DNA from: Dethiosulfatibacter aminovorans DSM 17477
GTDB taxonomy: Bacteria > Bacillota > Clostridia > Tissierellales > Dethiosulfatibacteraceae
Direction of reading: 5' to 3'
DNA: 64,000 nt
Assembly (NCBI RefSeq): GCF_900142005.1
Contig: NZ_FQZL01000006.1
Coordinates: forward strand, 248,001-312,000
Shown here: positions 54,268 through 62,534 of the stretch, piece after piece
Layout: each line of letters opens with the position of its first letter
Numbering within the stretch: the first letter of the stretch is position 1
The notes under the pieces: model-generated
The model's input: the letters and a program-made list of their open reading frames with translations, nothing else
Databases searched by the model: none
Told to the model about the DNA's origin: nothing
Position numbers and translations under genes: made by a program

Positions 54268-54296
54268 TTTACAACTGTCATATTTATAAATATACT
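54268..54296 (+). promoter_or_regulatory. Sigma-A promoter for the ABC-F gene
   Basis: TTTACA (54268-54273), 17 bases, TATACT (54291-54296). The leader is only about ten bases. Confidence 0.8.
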
Positions 54297-54312
54297 ATAT
54301 GATGGTGATAAA

Positions 54313-56223
54313 ATGATTGATATAACATGTAAAAAACTAACAATGTCTTATTCCGCTGAAAAAATACTAGACAAAATAGATTTTACCATAAATGAATACG
54401 AAAAGGTAGCATTAATTGGTCTAAATGGATCCGGAAAGACAACTTTATTTAATATTTTAACTTCAAGACTGGACTATGACAACGGTACAGTCTTTGTCAA
54501 CAAGTCAAAAAAACTTGGGTACTTGAAACAGATCGATGATTTTTCCGACAAGGACACAATATACAGTGTCATAGAAGAAGTATTCAAGCATATAATGAAT
54601 CTGGAAGGCCTTCTAAGAAGTCTGGAAGCAAAAATGAGCAATCCCAAAGATGGCGAAGACGTAGCCCTTATAATGGAAGAATATTCAGCAGTCAATGATG
54701 AATTCGAAAAACTGGACGGATACAGCTATCAGAGCAGGATAAAAGGAGTTCTAAACGGACTGGGGTTCAAACATGACGATTTCAGCAAAAACATCAACAA
54801 ACTCAGTGGCGGTCAAAAGAACAGAGTCATGCTGGCTAAACTTCTTCTTACCTCCCCTGACATACTCCTTCTTGACGAACCTACCAACCACCTCGATATT
54901 AAGTCTGTTGAGTGGCTGGAGAAATTCATCAAGGATTACAAAGGTACCGTGCTTTTGATTTCCCATGACAGGTATTTTCTTGACAGCGTAACTTCAAAAA
55001 CACTGTTTCTGAACAACAAGCACATTACGCAATACAACGGCAACTACAGCTACTTCATCAATAAACGTTCAGAAGAACTCGAACTTCAGAGAAAGAAATA
55101 CATAATCCAGGAAAAGGAGATACAGCGCCAGAAGGAAATAATAGCAAAATTCCTGTCAAACGGAAGAGACAAAAAAGTCAAACAGGCAAAAAGTAGAGAA
55201 AAAATGCTTCAAAATATTCAAAGGGTTGAAAAACCTGAAGAGGAGAACAACAAAATATCCATAAGATTTACACCCGGCTTGGAAAGCGGAAACGACGTTC
55301 TTTTTGTTAATAACTTATCAAAGTCCTTCGATGATGAGAAAGTATTCGAAAATATAGACTTCAACATATACAAGGGTGATAAAATCGGTTTAATCGGTCC
55401 AAACGGCGTAGGCAAATCAACTCTTGTAAAAATCATAACCGGTCAGTTGAGCTCTGATTCAGGGGAATACAACTTCGGCCACAATGTAAACATAGGATAC
55501 TTTGACCAGGAACTTTCAGGACTCAACCCGGACAATTCGGTTCTTGATGAAATCTGGGATGAATACCCCAGATTGAAGGTACATGAAGTTAGAGGCTACC
55601 TTGCCAGGTTTAATTTTTTCAATGATGACCTGTTTAAAACCATCGACAATCTAAGCGGCGGAGAAAAAAGCAGACTATCTCTCCTGAAACTTATGCTTTC
55701 AAATACAAACTTCATAGTAATGGACGAGCCTACAAACCATCTTGATATTGATTCCAAGGACGTACTTGAGAAAACCATATCCGACTATACCGGTACGATA
55801 CTTGTAATCTCCCATGACAGGTATTTTCTGAACAAGATTGTAACAAAAATATTTGATATGGATTCAATGGGAATAACTGAATATCTCGGAGACTACGACT
55901 ACTATTACTATAAGAAGAACATGTTGAATATGGAGGAAGAACCGGAAAACAGAATAACCAAGACAGAACTTAAAAACAATGCGAAAAAAGAACGTGAAAT
56001 CATCAGGGAGAGACAACGGCTTAAGAAAAAGATTGAAGAAATTGAAGCTTCAATCGTCAAACTTGAGGAGGAAATTTCCGAACTTGAAGGCAAGCTTTGC
56101 CTACCCGAAGTATACAACGATCATATAAAGGCAAAAGAAGTAAATGACAATCTGGAAAATCTCAAATCACAGCTTGAAGATGAATACTACCAGTGGGAAG
56201 AATGCCAAAACAGCATTCCATAA
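54313..56223 (+). CDS. ABC-F family ATPase (YdiF/Uup-like)
   Basis: A 636-residue soluble protein with two ABC domains and no membrane segments. Walker A: GLNGSGKTT (about 36-44) and GPNGVGKST (about 365-373); signatures LSGGQKNRVML and LSGGEKSRLSL; Walker B ILLLDEPTNHLD and FIVMDEPTNHLD. The linker between them (about 245-320) is charged, and the C-terminus (about 555-636) is a coiled coil as in Uup/YdiF. ABC-F proteins act on the ribosome in translation, some giving antibiotic resistance. The housekeeping type is favoured by length and the C-terminal coil, but resistance cannot be ruled out. Confidence 0.93.
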   Translation: MIDITCKKLTMSYSAEKILDKIDFTINEYEKVALIGLNGSGKTTLFNILTSRLDYDNGTVFVNKSKKLGYLKQIDDFSDKDTIYSVIEEVFKHIMNLEGLLRSLEAKMSNPKDGEDVALIMEEYSAVNDEFEKLDGYSYQSRIKGVLNGLGFKHDDFSKNINKLSGGQKNRVMLAKLLLTSPDILLLDEPTNHLDIKSVEWLEKFIKDYKGTVLLISHDRYFLDSVTSKTLFLNNKHITQYNGNYSYFINKRSEELELQRKKYIIQEKEIQRQKEIIAKFLSNGRDKKVKQAKSREKMLQNIQRVEKPEEENNKISIRFTPGLESGNDVLFVNNLSKSFDDEKVFENIDFNIYKGDKIGLIGPNGVGKSTLVKIITGQLSSDSGEYNFGHNVNIGYFDQELSGLNPDNSVLDEIWDEYPRLKVHEVRGYLARFNFFNDDLFKTIDNLSGGEKSRLSLLKLMLSNTNFIVMDEPTNHLDIDSKDVLEKTISDYTGTILVISHDRYFLNKIVTKIFDMDSMGITEYLGDYDYYYYKKNMLNMEEEPENRITKTELKNNAKKEREIIRERQRLKKKIEEIEASIVKLEEEISELEGKLCLPEVYNDHIKAKEVNDNLENLKSQLEDEYYQWEECQNSIP

Positions 56224-56227
56224 GGTT

Positions 56228-56266
56228 GGTCACAAGAAGCATTATCCATTCACGCTTCTTGTGACC
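56228..56266. terminator. Inverted repeat after the ABC-F gene
   Basis: A perfect 13-bp stem (56228-56240 with 56254-56266) with a 13-base loop, no T-run. Possibly part of the termination region. Confidence 0.5.
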
Positions 56267-56290
56267 GACATGGATATTTAAAGGTCTAAG

Positions 56291-56328
56291 AAAGGTAGTT
56301 GAGATTTATATTTCAACTACCTTTTTAA
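56291..56328. terminator. Bidirectional terminator between ABC-F and glycerate kinase
   Basis: AAAGGTAGTTGA/TCAACTACCTTT (56291-56302 with 56312-56323) followed by TT on the plus strand and preceded by A-rich sequence that gives T residues on the minus strand. Confidence 0.8.
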
Positions 56329-56330
56329 TT

Positions 56331-57470
56331 TCAATTGTGAAGCAGACTCAAAACATTGACGAGGGTGTCCCTTAAGAGATTTTCGCCGTTCATCATTGAA
56401 TACTCCAGGGTCATTGGACAATTAGCGATGGGGAAAACACCTATGATTCCATGTTCATAGAATTCCTCAAAGGCTATGTCTCTGGCTCCCACTATTGCTA
56501 CTGTCTTGGAACCGTAGGATTTTGCCAGCTTTGCCAGTTCAATTGGAAGCTTGCCGTGCAGCGACTGATGATTCATCTGTCCCTCTGCTGTAACTACAAG
56601 ATCCACACCTTCTTTAAGTATGTCTTCAAGTCCAACCTGATCCTTGATTATTTCAAATCCAGGCTTCAATTGCCCATTCAAGGCACCATAGAGACAAGCC
56701 CCAAGACCGCCGGCAGCACCTCCCCCAATTAGGGAATCAACTTCCACTCCCAAGGACTTTTTAAAAACTTCTGCAAAATTTCTAAGACCAAGATCCAGCT
56801 CCCTGACCATTTCTTCAGTCGCACCCTTTTGCGGGCCATAAACATAGGCTGCACCTTTTTCGCCGTATAGGGGATTGTTTACATCACAGGCTACAAGAAG
56901 GTCAATTCCTTCAAAGATGAATTTGCCGTCTCTATCCACAGGTCTTTCAATAGCCGCCAGTTGGAGAAGAGCTATTCCTCCTCTTTCAACCTCATTGCCA
57001 TTTTTATCCAAGCACTTGAATCCCAAAGCCTGCAGCATCCCAAGACCTGCATCGGAAGTTGCACTGCCGCCAATTCCCACAATTATTCTCTTAACACCTT
57101 TGTTGATGGCATCAAGAATCAACTGTCCCGTGCCGTAAGTCGAAGCAACCATGGGATTTCTCAACTCAACAGGCACTAGAGGCAGTCCTGAAGCTGCAGC
57201 CATTTCAATAACTGCAACCTTTCCATCTTCAATAAGGCCATATTGTGCATTGACAAGTGTTCCAAGAGGATCTTCAACCTGTGCATAAACAAATTCACCC
57301 TTTTGGCCAGCAACCAGAGCTTCTACAGTACCTTCCCCTCCATCCGCAAGAGGCAAAACAGTCACTTCGTCTTCCGGCCAATGCTCCGCTATGACTTCCT
57401 TTGCAATTTCACAAAATTTGTAGGCACTCACACTATCCTTAAAACTATCCGGACCTACCAGTATTTTCAT
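56331..57470 (-). CDS. Glycerate kinase (GlxK/GarK family)
   Basis: A 379-residue two-domain kinase phosphorylating D-glycerate: VGPDSFKDSVSAYKFCEIAKEVI at the N-terminus, VLPLADGGEGTVEALVAG, VIEMAAASGLPLVP, TYGTGQLILDAI, IVGIGGSATSDAGLGMLQALGF, and GGGAAGGLGACLYGALNGQLKPGFEII. Whether product is 2- or 3-phosphoglycerate depends on the subclass. It lies 28 bases after the molybdopterin oxidoreductase on the same strand, so the two are likely co-transcribed; no glycerate-producing partner is visible. Confidence 0.93.
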   Translation of the reverse strand: MKILVGPDSFKDSVSAYKFCEIAKEVIAEHWPEDEVTVLPLADGGEGTVEALVAGQKGEFVYAQVEDPLGTLVNAQYGLIEDGKVAVIEMAAASGLPLVPVELRNPMVASTYGTGQLILDAINKGVKRIIVGIGGSATSDAGLGMLQALGFKCLDKNGNEVERGGIALLQLAAIERPVDRDGKFIFEGIDLLVACDVNNPLYGEKGAAYVYGPQKGATEEMVRELDLGLRNFAEVFKKSLGVEVDSLIGGGAAGGLGACLYGALNGQLKPGFEIIKDQVGLEDILKEGVDLVVTAEGQMNHQSLHGKLPIELAKLAKSYGSKTVAIVGARDIAFEEFYEHGIIGVFPIANCPMTLEYSMMNGENLLRDTLVNVLSLLHN

Positions 57471-57498
57471 TACATCCCCTCCATTTTACGTTTGATTA

Positions 57499-59517
57499 TC
57501 ATACCTTGCCGATCTCCACCAAACAGTCATGGTATGCCGTAGCATCGCCTATATCCGTTTTCCTTCCAGGAATAAGAACATTGACGGAAGCCCCTGTACC
57601 GTCTCCCCAGCCGGCATATATGTGGACTTCTCCTTCCCTTACCATATCTCCAACATCTGCAATCATTTCAATCACTCCCCTGTCGTTGTATATTCCGACA
57701 AGGTCTCCGTTTGCAATATCCCTTTTTTCCGCATCCATTGAATTGACCTGAACCTTCGGCACACTGTTTTTAACGGACAGCTTCATCTCCTTGAACTGGG
57801 AATTTATCATCCCGGGAGCATGGCTGCTGAATAGTTGCAAGGGATACTTGCTGTAAAGTTCAGGTTTGCTGTACCTGCTTTCAACAGATTCACAATAGTC
57901 AGGCAAAGGGTCCTTTCCCCAGTTTTTCATTTGTTCGCTGAATATCTCAATCTTACCGCTTGGTGTGTCAAAAACAAGGTCCTCATAAGCTATTTCATTA
58001 TATCCCTCATAGAGATAAGGTTTCTCCTTGAGTTCTTCATAAGTCGTATTGATATTATTGTCTTTAATGAGCCGGTTTATGGCATCTTCATCTATTACAG
58101 GCAGGTACGCCAGGTCAAACCCCAGCTTTTCTCCCAGGAGCCTGTATATTTCAGGTTCGCTCTTGCATTCCCCCTGAGGCTCAACGAGCTTTGGCATCAA
58201 TTGAATATATGAGTCTCCGTATATCGAAAATATATCATCCTTTTCAGAAAACATAGCCGCAGGCAATACAAGGTCCGAATCAAGAGCCGTATCCGTCATG
58301 AAATGCTCTACTGTAACTATAAAATCAATCTTATCCATAACCTTTTTCATCCCGGTAATGTCTGGAGAGCTCACCAGCGGATTGGCCTTTTCAATCCAAA
58401 GCAGTCTTATTCTGGAAGACTCATCTTCCAAGGCTTCAGCAACTTTCCCGACATGTATGTTTTCATTTATCTCATATCCCTTAACCGGCAGGTTTTTCCA
58501 ACTTATTCTGGGGTTCTGGTCATCAGAGAAATAGAACCCTCCCCCGCTGACACCAATACTTCCAGTAAGGGCAGGCAAAATGCACACACACCTTTCCGTC
58601 TGCCCGCCGTTAGAATATCTGGATTTCCCTGATCCTGTAATGAAGGCATATACGGGATTTTCTTCGATATGATCTACAACTTCATTTATCTGCTCGAGGG
58701 CTATGCCGGTCTTGGCAGATATTTCATCCAAATCATATTCCTTCAATCTTTCACAATATTCTTCAAAGCCAAGGACGTGCTTATGGATAAAATCATGGTT
58801 GCAAATGTTCCTATCAATCATAATCTTTGCAATTCCCATTGCCAGAAGACCGTCCGTTCCTCCTCTAGGATGAATCCGTACTGCACCTTCTATCATGGTT
58901 TCGCTGACCCTTGGATCTATTACTATAAGTTTTGCTCCTTTCTTTACAGCAGCCTTGATGTTTCTCATCCTGTGTATATTTGTATTTGCCGGATTGGATC
59001 CCCACACGATTATCAGCCTTGCATTTTGAAGATCGCTGTTGTGATTTTGCATAACAGTACCATATGTATATTTCACAGCAGTCTTTCCAGCCGCCATGCA
59101 GAGGCTGCCATAGCAGGAAGTTATGCTTCCAAGCTGCATCCAAAAGCTTTTTGCATAGTCGTTAAGCTTCCCCATATGTCCGTAGCCCATCATATACATA
59201 ATGGATTCAGCCCCACAATCCCTTACGGAATCAGTCAATTTTCTTGCAATAATGTCCAAAGCCTCGTCCCATGATATTCTACTGAATTCCCCGGTGTTCT
59301 TTTCCTTAAGCATGGGGAATGTAATTCTGTCAGGGTGGTATAGGCGCTTATGATATGACGCTCCCTTGCTGCAAAGATAGCCGTCAGAATTTGTGTTGCT
59401 TTTATTCCCTGCAACCTTAACAATCTTTCCATCTTCTATTGTTACCTTAAGCGTACAGCCTCCAAAACAGTCTCTCGGACAGACTGACGTATACGTTCCA
59501 TCGGGTTTACATGTCAT
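57499..59517 (-). CDS. Molybdopterin-dependent oxidoreductase, DMSO reductase superfamily
   Basis: A 672-residue catalytic subunit. The N-terminal [4Fe-4S] domain has Cys13, Cys17, Cys21 and Cys49 (Cx3Cx3Cx27C). The fold continues with ISWDEALDIIARKL, YMMGYGHMGKLNDYAKSFW, GSITSCYGSLC (Cys135 or Cys140 near the metal site), IVWGSNPANTNIHRM, LIVIDPRVSETMIEGAVRIHPRGGTDGLLAMGIA and a C-terminal molydopterin-binding barrel (VNSMDAEKRDIANGDLVGIYNDRG). No signal peptide, so cytoplasmic. No small Fe-S subunit, membrane anchor or cofactor-synthesis gene is next to it. Substrate unknown. Start ATG 59517 follows GGAGGA. Confidence 0.9.
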   Translation of the reverse strand: MTCKPDGTYTSVCPRDCFGGCTLKVTIEDGKIVKVAGNKSNTNSDGYLCSKGASYHKRLYHPDRITFPMLKEKNTGEFSRISWDEALDIIARKLTDSVRDCGAESIMYMMGYGHMGKLNDYAKSFWMQLGSITSCYGSLCMAAGKTAVKYTYGTVMQNHNSDLQNARLIIVWGSNPANTNIHRMRNIKAAVKKGAKLIVIDPRVSETMIEGAVRIHPRGGTDGLLAMGIAKIMIDRNICNHDFIHKHVLGFEEYCERLKEYDLDEISAKTGIALEQINEVVDHIEENPVYAFITGSGKSRYSNGGQTERCVCILPALTGSIGVSGGGFYFSDDQNPRISWKNLPVKGYEINENIHVGKVAEALEDESSRIRLLWIEKANPLVSSPDITGMKKVMDKIDFIVTVEHFMTDTALDSDLVLPAAMFSEKDDIFSIYGDSYIQLMPKLVEPQGECKSEPEIYRLLGEKLGFDLAYLPVIDEDAINRLIKDNNINTTYEELKEKPYLYEGYNEIAYEDLVFDTPSGKIEIFSEQMKNWGKDPLPDYCESVESRYSKPELYSKYPLQLFSSHAPGMINSQFKEMKLSVKNSVPKVQVNSMDAEKRDIANGDLVGIYNDRGVIEMIADVGDMVREGEVHIYAGWGDGTGASVNVLIPGRKTDIGDATAYHDCLVEIGKV

Positions 59518-59547
59518 TTTATCCTCCAAAATCACTTTCATTTTCTC

Positions 59548-59575
59548 AATATAATATCTTATCATCAAAATACAA
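59548..59575 (-). promoter_or_regulatory. Probable promoter of the molybdopterin oxidoreductase
   Basis: TTGTAT (59575-59570), 16 bases, TATATT (59553-59548), about 30 bases before the ATG. Confidence 0.6.
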
Positions 59576-59587
59576 AAAATCACAGAT

Positions 59588-59612
59588 AAAAAGAACCCTA
59601 AAATTAGGGTTC
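59588..59612 (-). terminator. Terminator after the 126-aa gene
   Basis: GAACCCT/AGGGTTC with a six-base loop followed by TTTTT on the minus strand. Confidence 0.9.
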
Positions 59613-59622
59613 CCGATTTCCG

Positions 59623-60003
59623 TCATCCAAAGATCCTGTGCTTCTTTTCCTCTTCCATGGCATCTTCCAAATCAATAATTTTGTTGTCAAGCATTTCTAT
59701 AACCCGTCTTATCTTATTGATTTTTTCCTGTATGCCTTTATTGGATGTATGTAAAATATAGTCATCATAGATATCCTTTTCTTCAAAATCTATGTCATAT
59801 TCTGTAAACAAAGTCGCTTTCATACTGTTGACATAACTGTCAAACACCGGTCTAGTTATTCTATCCAGTTCTTTTAGTACTCCTTCTCTTACCAATTGCA
59901 ATTTCAGCAATTCAATACTTAGCGGATTTTCTTCATTACCGCCAACGCAATCATTTTCCAGATAATTTCCTGAAATCAGTTCCATCTTTTTAAATATATC
60001 CAT
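59623..60003 (-). CDS. Unrecognised 126-residue acidic protein
   Basis: A soluble, helix-rich protein with no signal peptide or membrane segment. The C-terminal third (about 84-126) has a heptad-like pattern (IQEKINKIRRVIEMLDNKIIDLEDAM) consistent with a coiled coil; the middle has aromatic and charged residues (YDIDFEEKDIYDDYIL). I know no family for it. It is monocistronic: TAGGAGATG ribosome-binding site, TGA-TATAAT extended -10 at about 60117-60112, and a good terminator. It lies between the BMC operon and the molybdopterin oxidoreductase, with no obvious link to either. Confidence 0.75.
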   Translation of the reverse strand: MDIFKKMELISGNYLENDCVGGNEENPLSIELLKLQLVREGVLKELDRITRPVFDSYVNSMKATLFTEYDIDFEEKDIYDDYILHTSNKGIQEKINKIRRVIEMLDNKIIDLEDAMEEEKKHRIFG

Positions 60004-60299
60004 TTAACATCTCCTATAATTCTGATTATTTCTTACAATTCGTCAGATTCTAGTCAGTCAATAGAATAAATTCTTGTTCAAACAACCCCCTCATCAAACA
60101 ATCTACATTATATTATATCATATTTTTTAGTGACTTTTTGTTTATCTTTATAAAAAACAACCACACTATGTAGTCAGTTCAATAGGTTAATTTTACAGTC
60201 CAATAACCATGTTTTGTGCTTAGCAAATCCCACAAGAGAGTATAATAAAAATAATTACAACTCATTCCAGATTTAACCCCGTAATATAAATTTATGATA
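60004..60299. other. Intergenic region downstream of the BMC operon
   Basis: Contains the 126-aa gene's promoter (extended -10 near 60112-60117) and two similar 20-base elements beginning TAGTCAGT at 60051 and 60171, 120 bases apart. No strong terminator for the BMC operon was seen after the pduT stop. Confidence 0.5.
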
Positions 60300-60848
60300 C
60301 TAAAGTAAACTTTCAAACAATTCCCTGTTAGGACTTGGAATAATCACATTGGCTATTCCTAAACCCTCACAGTTTTCATCTGCAACTCCGGAATCTATTG
60401 CAGCCCTGACAGCCGAAACGTCTCCACTCAATACTACAAAGGATTTTCCTCCTATTCCTGTCCCCAATCTTACATCAATGAGACTTATATCTGACATTTT
60501 AACCGCTATATCGGCAGCATATATTGAAGCTGTAACACTGAAAAATTCCATTATCCCTATTGCATTAACCTGAACATATTCGCTTGCCTTTTGTATAGCT
60601 TGTATTACTTGGCTGTTAATCCTTGGTATTATACACTTGTCTATTACAAATGATCCTCCTATTTCAGTCCCTACTTCTATTGATGCCTGTACAGCAGACA
60701 CTTCTCCGCTTATCAAAACATGATATTTCCCTGGACAGGTTGGGCAAGCCATCAACAATTCCACATCAGCAGCTTTAAGCATACTATCGGCTGCTTCTAT
60801 TCCTTTGGCTATACTATTCAGTTCCAAAAATCCTATCGTTCCAATCAT
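60300..60848 (-). CDS. pduT: BMC trimeric shell protein PduT-like (Fe-S)
   Basis: A 182-residue protein of two fused BMC domains (about 3-88 and 96-180), each with the pattern G-x-x-E-x-x-S-I. The opening IGFLELNSIAKGIEAADSMLKAADVELL and the CPGK motif match PduT. Cys38 sits in ACPTCPGK at the position of the PduT Cys38 that holds a [4Fe-4S] cluster in the trimer pore; Cys35 is an additional nearby cysteine. The pore cluster is proposed to carry electrons across the shell, probably with PduS, encoded 19 bases upstream. Last gene of the operon. Confidence 0.93.
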   Translation of the reverse strand: MIGTIGFLELNSIAKGIEAADSMLKAADVELLMACPTCPGKYHVLISGEVSAVQASIEVGTEIGGSFVIDKCIIPRINSQVIQAIQKASEYVQVNAIGIMEFFSVTASIYAADIAVKMSDISLIDVRLGTGIGGKSFVVLSGDVSAVRAAIDSGVADENCEGLGIANVIIPSPNRELFESLL

Positions 60849-60867
60849 ATCAATTCTCCTTAACTTT

Positions 60868-62208
60868 TCATTTTGAAATCACTATCTTGTCGGTTATTTC
60901 TCTAACCATTCCACTAATGGATGCATGTACACGAGCTCCAAGTTTTCCTTCTTCACAGCTTGCAATGACTTGACCCTCAGTGACCGAATCACCGATTTCA
61001 ACAACAGGTTTTGATGGTGCTCCAATATGCTGTGAGAGGGGGATACTTACGCTGTTAGGTTTGTAACTGGTACTTGCTTCAATTTTTGCTAAATAGTATT
61101 TATTGAGGCCTAGTCTTGATATAATCCTTTTTGTAGGTATCTTTCTATATCGACGGAAATAATCTTCTTTCAACTCTTTCACTTCACTTCCATACCTTAT
61201 ACCATTTTCAGCAAGGAGTTTTTTCACTTCGCTATTTATAGTCCTTGGTTGAAGTCCCATGGGACAGGCAAAGTTTTCACATACACCACATTCACTGCAA
61301 AGCATGGCAGCCTTTACATCATCATATTGCAATATTGATTCAAAGCTCGTATTCATAGCTAGTTTTCTCATTATCCTGTGAGGCTGTATTCCATGGCCAA
61401 GTAGATTCCTAGGGCATAACTGGGAACAGAAATTACACTGTATACAGGCCGATGAAGCCAGTTTTCTCATTGTTTCTATACTTACTCTATTCTTTATTGT
61501 AAGGTGATCATCTTCAGATAGTACTATTATTCCAGAAGTGGTTTTTTTTACATGACTGTTTCTGACATCTGATTCTTCCAGGTATTTCCCCATCATTGGT
61601 CCGCCATCTATAACTGAATAATTTCTAGTCAAACTTCCACCGGCAATTTCTATGCATTCTTCAAATGACGTTCCAATTGGAACATCCACGATTGTAGGAT
61701 TCTTTACATTTCCTGTGACTGTCAACACTCTATTTGTAAATGGAATTCCATTTATAGCATCAAAAATATGCTTTAAAGTTGTTACATTGCTTACAACGCA
61801 TCCTACATTAAGAGGAATACCACCTTCCGGCACTATTCTTCCAGTTGTTTCATAAACGACAACCTGTTCATCCCCAGCAGGATAAAAACTTTTCATTCCA
61901 TGAATTCTTATATTTGCATTATTCTTTTTAATTGCATCTTTCAATGATTCTATTTCACTTTTATATTCATTCTTCAATGCGATAATACAAGTTTGTGCCT
62001 CCAGTTCCTTCATAACCGCACTAATCGCCACCACCACTTCATGAGCTTTATTTTTCATAATCCACCGGTCTGAATAAAGCAATGGTTCACACTCTACTGC
62101 ATTTATCAGAAAATATTCAACTTTTGCATTCATCTTAACATGAGTTGGAAATCCCGCTCCACCACAGCCCACGATACCTGCACAATATACTTTATCAACT
62201 AATTTCAT
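60868..62208 (-). CDS. pduS: BMC electron-transfer flavoprotein PduS-like (RnfC family)
   Basis: A 446-residue protein with GIVGCGGAGFPTHVKM (about 11-26) and the flavin/NADH region INAVECEPLL; an SLBB segment (about 170-205); two ferredoxin-type clusters, Cys255-258-261-265 and Cys304-307-310-315; and a barrel-sandwich C-terminus (about 390-446). PduS is a cobalamin reductase in 1,2-propanediol microcompartments, keeping B12 reduced for the adenosyltransferase, and may pass electrons to PduT. Both partners are in this operon. Confidence 0.93.
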   Translation of the reverse strand: MKLVDKVYCAGIVGCGGAGFPTHVKMNAKVEYFLINAVECEPLLYSDRWIMKNKAHEVVVAISAVMKELEAQTCIIALKNEYKSEIESLKDAIKKNNANIRIHGMKSFYPAGDEQVVVYETTGRIVPEGGIPLNVGCVVSNVTTLKHIFDAINGIPFTNRVLTVTGNVKNPTIVDVPIGTSFEECIEIAGGSLTRNYSVIDGGPMMGKYLEESDVRNSHVKKTTSGIIVLSEDDHLTIKNRVSIETMRKLASSACIQCNFCSQLCPRNLLGHGIQPHRIMRKLAMNTSFESILQYDDVKAAMLCSECGVCENFACPMGLQPRTINSEVKKLLAENGIRYGSEVKELKEDYFRRYRKIPTKRIISRLGLNKYYLAKIEASTSYKPNSVSIPLSQHIGAPSKPVVEIGDSVTEGQVIASCEEGKLGARVHASISGMVREITDKIVISK

Positions 62209-62243
62209 AACATTCCTTTCTGTAAAACAAACCTTTTCACTTT

Positions 62244-62516
62244 CTAATCTTCACTAATCTCTAGAGAATCAATTATTCCTACAATCGCACAGTCAATAGG
62301 AATATCTCGTCCACGACCTATCGCAAGTCTAGCCGGACTTCCTTTTACGACCAATACTCTTTCTCCTATTCCAGATCCAACTACATCAATTGCAACAAAA
62401 ACCTTTTTGTCTCCTTGACTTGTCTCTGTTTCCTTTACAACCATCATTTTTGTACCCTTAAGAGATTCTTCTTTTCTTGTTGCCCACACATTACCAATCA
62501 CTTTGCATATCTGCAT
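62244..62516 (-). CDS. eutN: BMC pentameric vertex protein EutN/CcmL
   Basis: A 90-residue EutN/CcmL protein: QICKVIGNVWATRKEESLKGTK at the start, VAIDVVGSGIGERVLVVKGSPARLA and PIDCAIVGIIDSLEI. Such pentamers cap the vertices of microcompartments. In the Pdu nomenclature the same role is PduN. Located between pduL and pduS with short gaps. ATG 62516 follows AAAGGAG. Confidence 0.95.
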   Translation of the reverse strand: MQICKVIGNVWATRKEESLKGTKMMVVKETETSQGDKKVFVAIDVVGSGIGERVLVVKGSPARLAIGRGRDIPIDCAIVGIIDSLEISED

Positions 62517-62534
62517 AGCGACACGCTCCTTTCA

